Assembly: GCA_003671055.1 (NCBI GenBank) | Contig: QWPV01000017.1 | Coordinates: 1 to 42,049, forward strand | DNA from: Planctomycetota bacterium | Lineage (GTDB): Bacteria > Planctomycetota > Phycisphaerae > Phycisphaerales > SM1A02 | Reading direction: 5' to 3' | Length of the DNA: 42,049 nt | Shown: one piece after another, positions 1-9,044 of the stretch | Position numbering within the stretch: the stretch's first letter is position 1 | How the letters are laid out: the number at the start of each line of letters is the position of its first letter | The notes under the pieces: generated by a model | What the model saw: the letters and a program-made list of their open reading frames with translations, nothing else | Told to the model about the DNA's origin: nothing | The model's database searches: none | Made by a program: the position numbers and the translations under genes

Positions 1-630
1 TCGGTCGCACTCCAATACGGTGTGCCGATCGAGAGCCTCGTGAAGAAGTTCCAGCACCAGCGCTTCGAACCGATGGGCATGACGCTCAATCGTGAGATTC
101 CGATGGCGAAGAGTTTGGTCGACTACATCTTCCGTTGGCTCGGTATGCAGTTCATTCCGGGCTATCGCGAGCAGAACTCTCCGCTCGCGCACATGCCAAC
201 TGCAACAGATTTCATCTCTGACGCACGCTTTGGCGCTATGGAAACAGAAGGATCCATGAGCGAACTCTTCGGAGGATCCGCTCCAACTCCTGCACTCACT
301 CCAGCTGGACGCGTGAGTCCACGGATCCTTGCGCCAATAGCTCCTGCAACGATCGTGGAAACACGATCCACCACAGTGCACACGGGGATGCACTCTGAAA
401 TCCATGCAGCAGCGCAAGCTCGCACAGCTGCCCATGTCATGCAGAAGAATGCTGCGGAGAGTTCGAGTGAAGGGCGTGCCGCAAGCATTGCCACAAAGAA
501 CGCACTCGATCAATCAAGTGCTGCGCTGATGGGCGATGCGCCTGCGTGCAGTGAGTGCGGAACAATCACGGTTCGGAACGGAACGTGCTATCGCTGCCTG
601 AACTGCGGCACCAGCATGGGCTGTTCCTAA
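1..630 (+). CDS. nrdJ: Vitamin B12-dependent (class II) ribonucleotide reductase, C-terminal part
   Basis: Only the last 209 codons are present; the reading frame is open to the left edge. The first 60 or so residues (ESLVKKFQHQRFEPMGMT, then a YIFRWLG stretch) match the end of the barrel of adenosylcobalamin-dependent ribonucleotide reductases, which make deoxyribonucleotides without oxygen. A low-complexity linker rich in Ala, Ser and Thr follows (about residues 75-175). The protein ends in a cysteine-rich tail, CSEC...CYRCLNCG...GCS, the zinc-ribbon and redox-tail arrangement typical of large NrdJ proteins. A strong hairpin starts 33 bases after the stop. The B12 dependence agrees with the B12 mutase genes further along the window. 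Confidence 0.93.
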   Translation, partial: SVALQYGVPIESLVKKFQHQRFEPMGMTLNREIPMAKSLVDYIFRWLGMQFIPGYREQNSPLAHMPTATDFISDARFGAMETEGSMSELFGGSAPTPALTPAGRVSPRILAPIAPATIVETRSTTVHTGMHSEIHAAAQARTAAHVMQKNAAESSSEGRAASIATKNALDQSSAALMGDAPACSECGTITVRNGTCYRCLNCGTSMGCS

Positions 631-662
631 TCACACCATTGAACACGCTGCAGAGGCAGCAC

Positions 663-694
663 CCCTCGCGAGAAGGCACGGATTCTCGCGAGGG
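663..694 (+). terminator. Terminator-like hairpin after nrdJ
   Basis: Perfect 12-bp inverted repeat (arms 663-674 and 683-694, arm CCCTCGCGAGAA) with an 8-base loop, beginning 33 bases after the nrdJ stop. There is no T-tract after it, so it may act with Rho, protect the 3' end, or be the first stem of the structured region that follows. Confidence 0.6.
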
Positions 695-719
695 ATCACC
701 CGCCGTGTGTGGAGATCAA

Positions 720-1152
720 GAGACTGAGTCATGCGTTGTTTCTCTCATCACCCTGAGAGCGACTTTCAACCGCATGAGATGACGGACGCACGCCGCAGGA
801 TGTGGCGGAGCCGAGCAGCCACTGCTCGGGCGCTGAACGGAAGCAATTGCGCGCGCTCCAACGATTCCCTGAGCGGACATGAGGACTCCGACCCGCACAG
901 GTTTCAGTGTTGTTTGCAGCAGAGGGCACTCCGCGACTTGGGATGGTCGGCGAGTGGATGGACCCTCCTTGTACTGGTCAGGGAAGCACGGAGTGCGCCC
1001 CCTGACCCCGAGTCGAGCGACCTCGCGATTGACTCGGTGGCCAGCCACGGAACCAGCTGCTGCTTACGGTCCCACCACGATGGAGCCTTCCCACGCGAAG
1101 GCTTCATCCAAACACTTCGCCGCGGATCCACCTCCGCGGCGAAGTGCTTTTT
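720..1152 (+). ncRNA. Candidate structured non-coding RNA (family not recognised)
   Basis: Bases 631-1186 hold no convincing protein gene: the open frames there are rich in rare-looking Arg, Cys and Ser codons and resemble no family. Instead there is a chain of local stems: 729-777 (TCATGCG with CGCATGA, enclosing CTCTCA/TGAGAG), 791-807 (7 bp with one G-T pair, loop GGA), 811-829 (7 bp), 976-1007 (8 bp outer stem, inner GCAC/GTGC with loop GGA), 1008-1037 (7 bp), 1084-1103 (7 bp) and finally a 14-bp stem with T5 at 1113-1152. This ordering, ending in an intrinsic terminator, is what an independent small RNA of about 430 nt would show. I looked for signatures of RNase P RNA, tmRNA, SRP RNA, 6S RNA and the cobalamin riboswitch and found none. 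Several loops expose GGA, so a CsrA-binding RNA is possible but unproven. The 5' end is a guess. Confidence 0.45.
1113..1152 (+). terminator. Strong intrinsic terminator
   Basis: Perfect 14-bp stem (1113-1126 with 1133-1146, arm CACTTCGCCGCGGA), 6-base loop, followed by C and five T (1148-1152). This is the clearest Rho-independent terminator in the window. There is no gene immediately upstream, which supports transcription of the 720-1112 region. Confidence 0.85.
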
Positions 1153-1267
1153 GTTGAACCCTGCACCTTGACTATGCACAGAAGAGTTGCAACATTGGCT
1201 TCACACACTCATGCATGATTCCGCTCGCTCACATACTGAATGCTCCGCACCGCGCAGTTCCACGCGA

Positions 1268-1741
1268 ATGATCGATGTTGACTGCTACCGCATCGTGCGT
1301 GACGCACTGACGCTCGAACACGCGTGGCATGTGATCGCCGCACGCGACATCGCTCAAGGAACAACGATCCTCGAGATTGAAGGCGTGGAATGCGCGATGC
1401 CCACACGCCATTCGGTGCAGTTCGGGCCTCGCCTGCACATCACGCCGCCAGCAGGCTTAGTCGATGGCAGCGACACGCTGCCGAATCTCGAAGGTCACAC
1501 GGATGGCCATTTCGGTTGGCGCTACCTCGATCACTCGTGCGCGCCCAACTGCACGCTCGACGCTCGCTTGCTCATCGCGATACGCCCGATTCGCGCCGGT
1601 GAAAAGATCTCGTTCGATTATGAAACGACCGAGCACACAATTTCGTCGCCGTTCAAATGCTCGTGCGGCAGTTGTGACGGTCGCATGATCGTCGGTCATG
1701 GTGCGCGTTCCCGTGCGTCGTCGCGAGCAACGCGCGCATGA
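1268..1741 (+). CDS. SET-domain protein (lysine methyltransferase-like) with post-SET motif
   Basis: A short (157 aa) protein that is nearly all SET domain, the fold that transfers methyl groups from S-adenosylmethionine to lysine side chains. Visible signatures are LDHSCAPNC (the R-F-x-N-H-S-C-x-P-N motif), AGEKISFDYE (the GEEL-x-x-DY motif with the catalytic Tyr) and a C-terminal CSCGSCDGRMIVG, a zinc-binding post-SET cluster. I chose ATG 1268 because the domain begins there; ATG 1214 and TTG 1187 are in frame but precede no recognisable domain, and no clear ribosome-binding site decides between them. The stop overlaps the start of the next gene (ATGA at 1738-1741), so the two are probably translationally coupled and functionally linked. 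Small stand-alone bacterial SET proteins have varied or unknown targets; the substrate here is not evident. Confidence 0.85.
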   Translation: MIDVDCYRIVRDALTLEHAWHVIAARDIAQGTTILEIEGVECAMPTRHSVQFGPRLHITPPAGLVDGSDTLPNLEGHTDGHFGWRYLDHSCAPNCTLDARLLIAIRPIRAGEKISFDYETTEHTISSPFKCSCGSCDGRMIVGHGARSRASSRATRA

Positions 1742-4700
1742 GCGATGTTCGCTCGGAACTGCTGCACGAGTGTTTTTCCCGCGCGGCTGCACTCTTTCCA
1801 GACGCGATCGCCATCGACGTTCCGCCCTCTGGCGCTCGTCGCAATCGGCTGCGATGCACCTACGCGCAACTTGATCAGGACTCGGATCGCCTCGCGCAAA
1901 CATTGCACGCGCGCGGCACGCAACTTGAGGAAATCGTTGTCGCGCTTCTCCCGCGCGAAGATCCCACGCTGTATGCGGCGCAACTCGGCGTGCTGAAGTC
2001 TGGCGGCGCGTACTGCGCACTCGATCCGAAGTTTCCTGATGCGCACATTCAATCTGTGCTCGATGACTGCGCGCCTCGAAGCGTGCTCACGAATGCTGTG
2101 GGCATTGCGCGACTCACTGCACTTGGTGTTGACGCGCGATGTCTCGTCGACGCCGCGGCCGTTGTGTCGACGATCACCGCGCCAACACACGCCGCTCTGC
2201 CTCTCCTCCCTCGTGAAGCTTCGCGCCTCGCGTACAGCATCTACACCTCAGGCACGACCGGCAAGCCCAAGGGCGTGCTGCTCGAACATCGTGGCATCGT
2301 GAATCTTGTGGAGAGCGATCGAAGCGAGTTTGGACTTCGCGCCGGTGATCGCGTCGCGCAATGTTCGTCCCCTGCGTATGACTCATCAATCGAAGAAACC
2401 TATCTCGCCTTCGCTTCGGGCGCGACGCTCGTCCCTCTCGATGATGAAACAGTCCGACTCGGTCCTGATCTCTTGCCATTCCTTCGCGACGAGCAGATCA
2501 ATGTCTTCTGCCCACCACCCACACTGCTGCGTGCGCTCGGATGCATAGATCCATCCCGCGAACTTCCTGCGCTGCGATTGCTCTATGTCGGTGGCGAAGC
2601 GCTCCCGCAAGATCTCGCCGATGTATTCGCGCCGCATTGCAGACTTGAAAATGGCTACGGACCTACTGAATGCAGCGTGACTGTCACGCGCTCCACCGTG
2701 CATGCTGGCGCACCAGTCACGATCGGGCGCGCGGTGCCGAACAATCGCGCGTACATCCTCGATGAGCGCGCAGGCACACTGGTGCGCGTTGCAGATGGCG
2801 AGTCTGGTGAACTTTGCATCGCTGGTGCAGGGCTCGCACGCGGCTATCGCGGTGATGCAGCACTCACGGCATCCAAATTTCCAACGGTAGATGGGCTCGG
2901 TCGCATCTATCGCACCGGCGACCTTGCGCGTGTGAACAGCGACGGCGCGCTTGAGTTCCTCGGCCGCATCGATGCGCAGGTGAAACTACGCGGCTATCGC
3001 GTCGAACTCGGCGCAGTTGAGCAAGCACTTCTTGCCATCGATGGAGTCAAGCACGCTGCAGCAGCAGTGCAACTGCGAGGCGACGAACCTCGCCTTGTCG
3101 CATTCCTCGTCGCCACCGACGCGCACGCGCCGCCATCGCTCGAACATGTTCGCGCAGCATTGCGCGTATCGCTGCCGATCTACATGGTGCCGTCAGATTT
3201 TGCTTTTCTTCTGTCGCTCCCCACCTCGATCGCCGGAAAGCTCGACCGTAAGCAACTCCCGCAACTCTTCAGCGAAGCAATCACTAGTACATCAACGATC
3301 GATGCTCTCGACGCGCCGCGCGACGCACTTGAACGGGCGATATGCCATGCATTCAGCACCGCAACACACCGTGCGTGTGGTCGCTCCTCAGATTTTTTCA
3401 CCGCGCTCGACGGCGACTCACTCACCGCCGTCGCAGCAGTGCTCATTCTGCGTCGCGAAACCCCGAGCCAACCGAGCGTGCATTTCGAGCGCGTCTCTGT
3501 GCGTGACATCTACACCGCCCGCACTGCAATGGCACTTGCGCAATCCATGCGTGAAGCAACCAGCGACGCGCAACCATTACGGGCGCGTCGCTCACTCTCG
3601 TCACGAGGCAATGCGTACATCGCGAGCGCTCTTCGTTTGGCGGCGATGTTGAGTGGTGTTGTGCTCTCAAGCGGCGCCACAATGCTCGGCGCGCTTTGGC
3701 TCTTCGAGAGCGTCCCGCTGGAAATCGGAAGCATTGCGTGGTTCATCGCTTCGGTGTCGCTCTTCCTCATGGCGCCTCTGGCGTGGCTCGTGCTCACCCT
3801 CGCGCTTGCGGTTGCCGCGAAGCGTTGGATCCTCGGCCGTGTGCGCAATGAAGTCATCGGCTACTGGTCGTGGCGGGGAAGCCAACTGTGGGTTGCGGCA
3901 GCATTGTCGCGACTCATTCCTTGGGGACTTGTGTACGGCACGACACTCGAAGGTTGGATGATGCGGCGGCTCGGTGCGGTCATTGGTGATCGCGTGCACT
4001 TCGCTCGAGGTGTTGAACTTCCGCACGGCGCTTTCGACTTACTCGAGATCGGCGATGACGCATGCTTCGCGCAAGATTCTGCACTCCGCGCACTCTCACT
4101 TGAAGATGGGCACTTGCTCGCGGGGCACATTCGAGTTGGCGCTGGAACGAGAGTTGGCGTGCGCGCGGCGCTCGAACCTCATTCGATCGTTGAAGAGTGC
4201 GCCGAAGTGGGCGCGCTCTCGCTGGTTGACCAAGGCCAGACTGTGCCCGCGCATCGATTGTGGATTGGAGTTCCTGCACGCGACGCATCAGCAACACGCG
4301 CGTCACCGACGCCACGCGATGGCCGCGCGATGTCGAGCAACTTGCACGCGCTGCTCGCGCTTGTGGGACGAGCGACTGGTATCTCCATCTTCGTCAACGC
4401 GCTGATCGCCGCCCTTGTCACGTTTGGGATGGGGCACGTGTTCGCATCGCTTCATGCTGGCGCGATGGCACCCGCGAATGTCCGCGATCTCTTGTTGCTC
4501 GTCGCAATCGCTTCGCTCCTCTTCGTACCCATTCGAATCGTTGGCACCGCGCTCCTCTGTCGATTACTCCCGCGCGTGCGCGAGGGAACGTTTCACCGCT
4601 ACTCCGCGACGAGTCTTCTCGCGACCGCAAAGACGCAGATGCTCGACGACGCGTGCGTGTGGCTCTCGGGGTCGATGTACTGGCCGGTGTGGCTTCGCGT

Positions 4701-5724
4701 GGCTGGCGCGAAGATCGGACGCGGCTGCGAGATCAGCACGATCATGGGAACGATTCCCGAGATGCTGACTGTCGGTGACGAAAGTTTCTTTGCGGATGGC
4801 ATCTATCTCGCGTCTGCAGAGTCCACGAGTGATGCCTTCACGGTGCGCGCGACAAGCATCGGCGCGCGCACATTCATCGGCAATCACGCGGTACTCGCGC
4901 AAGGCGCATCATGGTGCGATGACCTCTTCGTCGGCGTCTCTACTGCACCAGACGCCGCGCGTGTGCGTGAAAGAACAGGATGGTTCGGCGTTCCGACGAT
5001 GGAACTTCCGCGCCGCGAGATCGCCGTCGCACCGCGCGAAGACACGCATGATCCGTCCATGATTCGCCGATGCAATCGACTCGCGTGGGAAACCCTTCGC
5101 ATTGCGGTGCCCGTGTTTCCCGCAATCATGGGCACGCTCGCCTCCCTCATACTCCTCGAAGCGCACGCGCGCGGGATGACTGATGCGATGATTGCGTGGG
5201 TCCTCACGCCCTCCCTCTTCATCGCAAGCGCGATCACGCTCGGCGCAATGTTGATCGCAACAAAGTGGATCCTCCTCGGTCGCGTGCAACCTGGACAACA
5301 CGCGCTCTGGTCATGCTGGTGTTCGCGATGGGATTTCTTGTACGTCGTGTGGGGATACTGGGGTCGACGCGCACTCGCATCGCTGCAGGGCACGCTGCTC
5401 CTCAACGCGTACCTTCGACTCTCTGGCGCGCACATCGGCAAGCGCGTCGTACTCGGCCCTGGCTTCACGCAACTCGTCGATCCCGACATGCTCACGTTTG
5501 AAGATGACGCCACAGTTGCGTGTCAGTTTCAAGCACACAGTTTCGAAGATCGCATTCTCAAGATCGATCGCCTGCGCGTCGGTGCTCGCGCAAGCATCGG
5601 CGAGCAAACAGTCGTGTTCTACGGTGTGGATGTTGGCGAAGCCGCCATCGTCCGACCAAACGGAATCGTGATGAAGCGCACACACATCGCACCAAACACC
5701 GACTGCTGCGGTGCGCCGTGCTGA
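1738..5724 (+). CDS. Adenylation-carrier protein with six-helix triple beta-helix tail (epsilon-polylysine synthetase-like, TIGR02353 type)
   Basis: 1328 aa. Residues about 1-500 are an NRPS adenylation domain: YTSGTTGKPKG (core A3), YDSSIEE (A4, with the Asp that holds an alpha-amino group), NGYGPTE (A5), YRTGDL (A7) and GKLDRK (A10 Lys). Residues about 520-600 are a carrier domain with the phosphopantetheine Ser in DGDSL. No ordinary condensation or thioesterase domain follows. The rest has three pairs of transmembrane helices (about 626-690, 880-940, 1120-1177), each followed by a hexapeptide-repeat-like left-handed beta-helix region (about 740-860, 987-1085, 1227-1327). This is the architecture of Streptomyces epsilon-polylysine synthetase and related homopolymer synthetases, in which the tail joins amino acids into a peptide. 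The product is therefore probably a short amino-acid polymer made at the membrane; which amino acid is uncertain. Translationally coupled to the upstream SET gene. Confidence 0.9.
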   Translation: MSDVRSELLHECFSRAAALFPDAIAIDVPPSGARRNRLRCTYAQLDQDSDRLAQTLHARGTQLEEIVVALLPREDPTLYAAQLGVLKSGGAYCALDPKFPDAHIQSVLDDCAPRSVLTNAVGIARLTALGVDARCLVDAAAVVSTITAPTHAALPLLPREASRLAYSIYTSGTTGKPKGVLLEHRGIVNLVESDRSEFGLRAGDRVAQCSSPAYDSSIEETYLAFASGATLVPLDDETVRLGPDLLPFLRDEQINVFCPPPTLLRALGCIDPSRELPALRLLYVGGEALPQDLADVFAPHCRLENGYGPTECSVTVTRSTVHAGAPVTIGRAVPNNRAYILDERAGTLVRVADGESGELCIAGAGLARGYRGDAALTASKFPTVDGLGRIYRTGDLARVNSDGALEFLGRIDAQVKLRGYRVELGAVEQALLAIDGVKHAAAAVQLRGDEPRLVAFLVATDAHAPPSLEHVRAALRVSLPIYMVPSDFAFLLSLPTSIAGKLDRKQLPQLFSEAITSTSTIDALDAPRDALERAICHAFSTATHRACGRSSDFFTALDGDSLTAVAAVLILRRETPSQPSVHFERVSVRDIYTARTAMALAQSMREATSDAQPLRARRSLSSRGNAYIASALRLAAMLSGVVLSSGATMLGALWLFESVPLEIGSIAWFIASVSLFLMAPLAWLVLTLALAVAAKRWILGRVRNEVIGYWSWRGSQLWVAAALSRLIPWGLVYGTTLEGWMMRRLGAVIGDRVHFARGVELPHGAFDLLEIGDDACFAQDSALRALSLEDGHLLAGHIRVGAGTRVGVRAALEPHSIVEECAEVGALSLVDQGQTVPAHRLWIGVPARDASATRASPTPRDGRAMSSNLHALLALVGRATGISIFVNALIAALVTFGMGHVFASLHAGAMAPANVRDLLLLVAIASLLFVPIRIVGTALLCRLLPRVREGTFHRYSATSLLATAKTQMLDDACVWLSGSMYWPVWLRVAGAKIGRGCEISTIMGTIPEMLTVGDESFFADGIYLASAESTSDAFTVRATSIGARTFIGNHAVLAQGASWCDDLFVGVSTAPDAARVRERTGWFGVPTMELPRREIAVAPREDTHDPSMIRRCNRLAWETLRIAVPVFPAIMGTLASLILLEAHARGMTDAMIAWVLTPSLFIASAITLGAMLIATKWILLGRVQPGQHALWSCWCSRWDFLYVVWGYWGRRALASLQGTLLLNAYLRLSGAHIGKRVVLGPGFTQLVDPDMLTFEDDATVACQFQAHSFEDRILKIDRLRVGARASIGEQTVVFYGVDVGEAAIVRPNGIVMKRTHIAPNTDCCGAPC

Positions 5725-5732
5725 GCGCTCGC

Positions 5733-5763
5733 GATGAATCTGCCGCTTAGGGCAGAATTCATC
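5733..5763. terminator. Terminator-like hairpin between convergent genes
   Basis: Arm GATGAATCTGCC (5733-5744) pairs with 5751-5763 with one bulged A and a 6-base loop. It starts nine bases after the stop of the synthetase gene and lies before the 3' end of the minus-strand kinase gene, so it can serve both. A second 6-bp hairpin, TTCGCC/GGCGAA, lies at 5798-5814. Confidence 0.6.
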
Positions 5764-5825
5764 ACGCGCTGTGGCACGACTCACGGAGTGCATCCGCTTC
5801 GCCTGAGTGGCGAATTGCGCATGCG

Positions 5826-8800
5826 TCATTCAAGCCAGATGAGGCGCTCGGCGTAGCGGGCGCGGAGGGGTTTCGAATCGATCACTTCGAGGCTGCCTTC
5901 ATCGCCCGTCACCAAGAGCGCGTTTCCATCCGGCGACCACTCAAGTGTTACTACGGCATCCGCGACTGTAGGGAACGATGCGAGTTCATCTTGCGTCGCG
6001 CGTTCAAACAAGTGGATGCGACCATCGAGCCCACCTGTTGCAAGAAGCAATCCGTTGGGCGACTCTGCGATCGCAAGTGAACCACCGAGTCCGCCATTGA
6101 AACGACGGCGAACGGTTCCATCGGGTTCAACTTCCTCCACCAGCCCCTCCTCACTCGCGAGATACCTCGATGCGCCTACTTGCTGCACGATGCGCGTCTT
6201 CCCATAGAACCCCGTTCGCTCAGCACTCCATGCTGCTTCGACGTTTTCTGCTCGCGTCAACCGCACATTGTTGTACTCACTCATCGTGAGCAGCTGATCC
6301 TCCCCAATCCAGACCACGCCAACTGCTGCCTCTTCCGCGGCGGGAATCCAAATCCTCTGCGCCGCGCAGGTCGCGAGATCGATCAGCCACACAGATCCAT
6401 CAAGATGTGTTGCTGCAAGCAGCGCGCCGTTCTGACTGAACTCGAGATGCACAAAGCGACCATGCGACAAACACGCCGTCATATTGCCATTAGGCTCAAT
6501 GAGTTCTATCCCTTCAGTCGGGAGCGCGATCGCGCCACGGCGGCCATCGAGACTCAACGCTGTCACGCACGCCTGTTCAATCTTCGTTGCGCGGCGAAAG
6601 TTCCGCGGCGGCATGACCATACTGCAGTCCATCGCGACTCCGTGCTCGTCTACAAAGCGGATGCGGTGCGGCGTCAGCCATCGTGCCGCACTCTTTCCTC
6701 GAGTCCCGTCTTCACGCGAAGGAACGACGATGCGAGGAAACGGTTCCTGCAACTCCCATGTTGCAACGCCAATTCCAGCGGTAATCACGGTGTCCGCATC
6801 GACCCAGGCAACAGAGGACTGTGATCCATCTGGGCTATATCGCGCGACACGCTCTGTGCCATCTACTCCAAGAATGTGAACACGAGCGTCCCGACCAACG
6901 GTCGCGATGAAGAGACCATTCGGACTGAATGCAACCTGACGCACCGGATGACGCGTGCTCGCGATGCGCTGAGCGTCGCGACGCACCGCATCGCCAAGAT
7001 AAATTTCCATGTCAACGGCGAATGCAATCTTCACTCCATCAGGGCTCCACGCGACACTTGATACTGCGCCTTGAATCGCAATGAACGGAACAACTTCATT
7101 CCGATTCGGCCACCAACGAAGCACACCTTGCGCCGCGCTCGCGAGAAGCGCAGACTCACCATTCGGTTCCCACGCAATCTCGTTCACGCGCAGCACTTGC
7201 GCAGTCCCGCCTTGCGTGTTGGTCATCGTCCGATGCGACCCTCTGAAAAGATCGAACACTTCAACGCCACTTTCCGCACTGGCGACGAGCAATTCGAGTC
7301 CACCAGGCGACAAGGCCGAGGCGATGCATGCAGAGTCGAGCACGCCGAGCAGAATAGGATCATGCGCAGCATCACTAATCTCGGTGTTGATTTCCCACAC
7401 GCTTCCATCCACACAACCCGCATACGCGCGTCGCGCATCGGCAGTCAATTCAAGTGTGGTGACACGCGCGCGGAGCGTTGCCTCTCCAAACTTCGAGAGG
7501 TCAGCGAGATTCACCAATTGAATCGTCGAGTCGAGAGAAGACACCGCAGCACCAAGCTCTGGAGCAATCGCGAGAGCTCGTGTGTGCGCGCTGTTGGGAA
7601 CATCAAGCGCAAGCGCGCGGCCGTCGAGCGTGCGCTCGAGCGCGCGATGCACCCATGTCCATTCCGATCGTGGCGTGCGTGCAAGCACTTCGGCTGCTGC
7701 AACAGACTCGCCCAACTCAGTCAACAGTTCCGTGCGCGCGAGGCTTGCGAGATAAAGCGCGCGAGCCGTGCGCTGATTCGCAGCAAGACTCGAGACATAG
7801 CCAAGCGCGATTCCGGTCACAATCATCGCGAACACCGCGACGCCTACACGATGCTTTCGCACGAATCTTTTTGCAGCGACAAATCGATTCGGCGGCCGTG
7901 CAAGAATCGTTTCGTCAAGCACGAAGCGCCGCAGATCTGCCGCGAGTGCAGCTGCGGATTCGTACCGCGCATCGGGGTCCCTCGCCATCGCCTTCTCGAC
8001 GATCGTCTCGAGGTCACCTCGGAAGGCGCGCGATCGTGCACCCAACGGGCGCGGACCCTCTTCACAAATGATGCGCGCGGCTTCATGGATCGGAAGTTTG
8101 TCCACATCGCATGCACGCGCGCCTGAAAGCAATTCGTAGAGCAACGCCCCGAGTGCATACACATCGGTGCGCCCGTCAATCTTGTCCACCGCGCCAGACA
8201 CTTGCTCAGGACTCATGTAAGAGAGCGTGCCGACGATTGCGCCAACACGCGTGGCGAGCGTTCCCTCGCGAGCCAGCTCCTCCGTCGATCGTGCGATGCT
8301 GAAATCGACGAGTCGTGGCGTCTGATCGCGCCCAAAGAGCACGTTTGCGGGCTTGAGATCTCGGTGCACGATGCCGCGAAGATGTGCGTGATGCACGCCG
8401 TCGCAGAGTTGAGCGAAGACCAGCAGTCGATCTTTCAAGAGCGGCGCGAATGGAAGCGTCCACCACACATCAAACGTGCACGCGTCTTCAACCAACTCCA
8501 TCGCGATGTATGGTTCCGAGAGACCGTGACTCTGCTCAACACCCATCGCGTAGATGCGGGCAATCGCGGGATGCGAGAGTCTGCCGAGTAACTCGCCCTC
8601 GCGTTTAAATCGGCGCAACGCGCTTGGCCCCGCATACTCACGCCGAAGAAGTTTGACTGCAACACGTCGGCGTGGCGATGTTTGCTCCGCGCGGTACACC
8701 GCGCCAGTACTTCCACGACCGATGAGTGATTCGAGGAGGAAGCCACCAACCATCGATCCAACGCGCTCGAGATCTTCATCAACGACAGGCGGAAGATCGT

Positions 8801-9026
8801 CAAAGCACTCAGGGTCTGGAAGAAAGCCGAGTAACGATTGCACTTCTTCCACGATCTCCGGCCGATGCCCCCATGCCTTCAACAGATATGCAACGCGTTG
8901 ATCAACGGGCTCGCGAATGCATTCATCGAGCGCAGCTTCAACATCCGCGATGCACAACACAACCTTCGCTCGAGCTCCCTGCGTCGAGTGCGCGTCGGTA
9001 GATGGCGTGTCGTCAGAATGTGTCAC
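5826..9026 (-). CDS. Membrane-anchored Ser/Thr protein kinase with WD40-like beta-propeller
   Basis: 1066 aa. After about 95 residues of leader comes a Hanks-type kinase domain (about 96-370): glycine loop GRGSTG, VAVKLL with the ATP-binding Lys near 125, catalytic HRDLKPANVL (221-230), metal-binding motif written DFS instead of DFG (241-243), and SPEQ in the activation segment. A single transmembrane helix follows at about 385-410. The remaining 600 residues hold recurring blades of the SPDG/SPNG type (AWSPDGVKI, AFSPNGLF, EWSPDGNAL), a WD40-like propeller that is probably extracytoplasmic. Planctomycetes carry many such kinases next to ECF sigma factors, as here (18-base gap). The start is GTG 9026, with no obvious ribosome-binding site. 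Likely role: transmitting an external signal to the cytoplasm or to the partner sigma factor; the ligand is unknown. Confidence 0.9.
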   Translation of the reverse strand: MTHSDDTPSTDAHSTQGARAKVVLCIADVEAALDECIREPVDQRVAYLLKAWGHRPEIVEEVQSLLGFLPDPECFDDLPPVVDEDLERVGSMVGGFLLESLIGRGSTGAVYRAEQTSPRRRVAVKLLRREYAGPSALRRFKREGELLGRLSHPAIARIYAMGVEQSHGLSEPYIAMELVEDACTFDVWWTLPFAPLLKDRLLVFAQLCDGVHHAHLRGIVHRDLKPANVLFGRDQTPRLVDFSIARSTEELAREGTLATRVGAIVGTLSYMSPEQVSGAVDKIDGRTDVYALGALLYELLSGARACDVDKLPIHEAARIICEEGPRPLGARSRAFRGDLETIVEKAMARDPDARYESAAALAADLRRFVLDETILARPPNRFVAAKRFVRKHRVGVAVFAMIVTGIALGYVSSLAANQRTARALYLASLARTELLTELGESVAAAEVLARTPRSEWTWVHRALERTLDGRALALDVPNSAHTRALAIAPELGAAVSSLDSTIQLVNLADLSKFGEATLRARVTTLELTADARRAYAGCVDGSVWEINTEISDAAHDPILLGVLDSACIASALSPGGLELLVASAESGVEVFDLFRGSHRTMTNTQGGTAQVLRVNEIAWEPNGESALLASAAQGVLRWWPNRNEVVPFIAIQGAVSSVAWSPDGVKIAFAVDMEIYLGDAVRRDAQRIASTRHPVRQVAFSPNGLFIATVGRDARVHILGVDGTERVARYSPDGSQSSVAWVDADTVITAGIGVATWELQEPFPRIVVPSREDGTRGKSAARWLTPHRIRFVDEHGVAMDCSMVMPPRNFRRATKIEQACVTALSLDGRRGAIALPTEGIELIEPNGNMTACLSHGRFVHLEFSQNGALLAATHLDGSVWLIDLATCAAQRIWIPAAEEAAVGVVWIGEDQLLTMSEYNNVRLTRAENVEAAWSAERTGFYGKTRIVQQVGASRYLASEEGLVEEVEPDGTVRRRFNGGLGGSLAIAESPNGLLLATGGLDGRIHLFERATQDELASFPTVADAVVTLEWSPDGNALLVTGDEGSLEVIDSKPLRARYAERLIWLE

Positions 9027-9044
9027 AGTGCATCGCGGTAGAGG

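Noticed and set aside
250-327. Several GGATCC words in the nrdJ linker
   Set aside because: Short, irregularly spaced and in a low-complexity coding linker; chance or codon use suffices.
811-829. GCCACTG within a stem, recalling the cobalamin riboswitch core
   Set aside because: The other conserved boxes of the riboswitch are absent, and the site is downstream of nrdJ rather than in front of a B12 gene.
731-1171. Open frame of 146 codons, and an opposite-strand frame at 716-1048
   Set aside because: No family resemblance, many AGG/CGG/TGT codons, no coding-like wobble bias, and the region is filled by hairpins and a terminator.
7071-8126. Plus-strand frame of 351 codons opposite the kinase
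   Set aside because: Antisense shadow of a kinase/propeller gene with clear motifs; its Arg/His/Ser composition is not protein-like.
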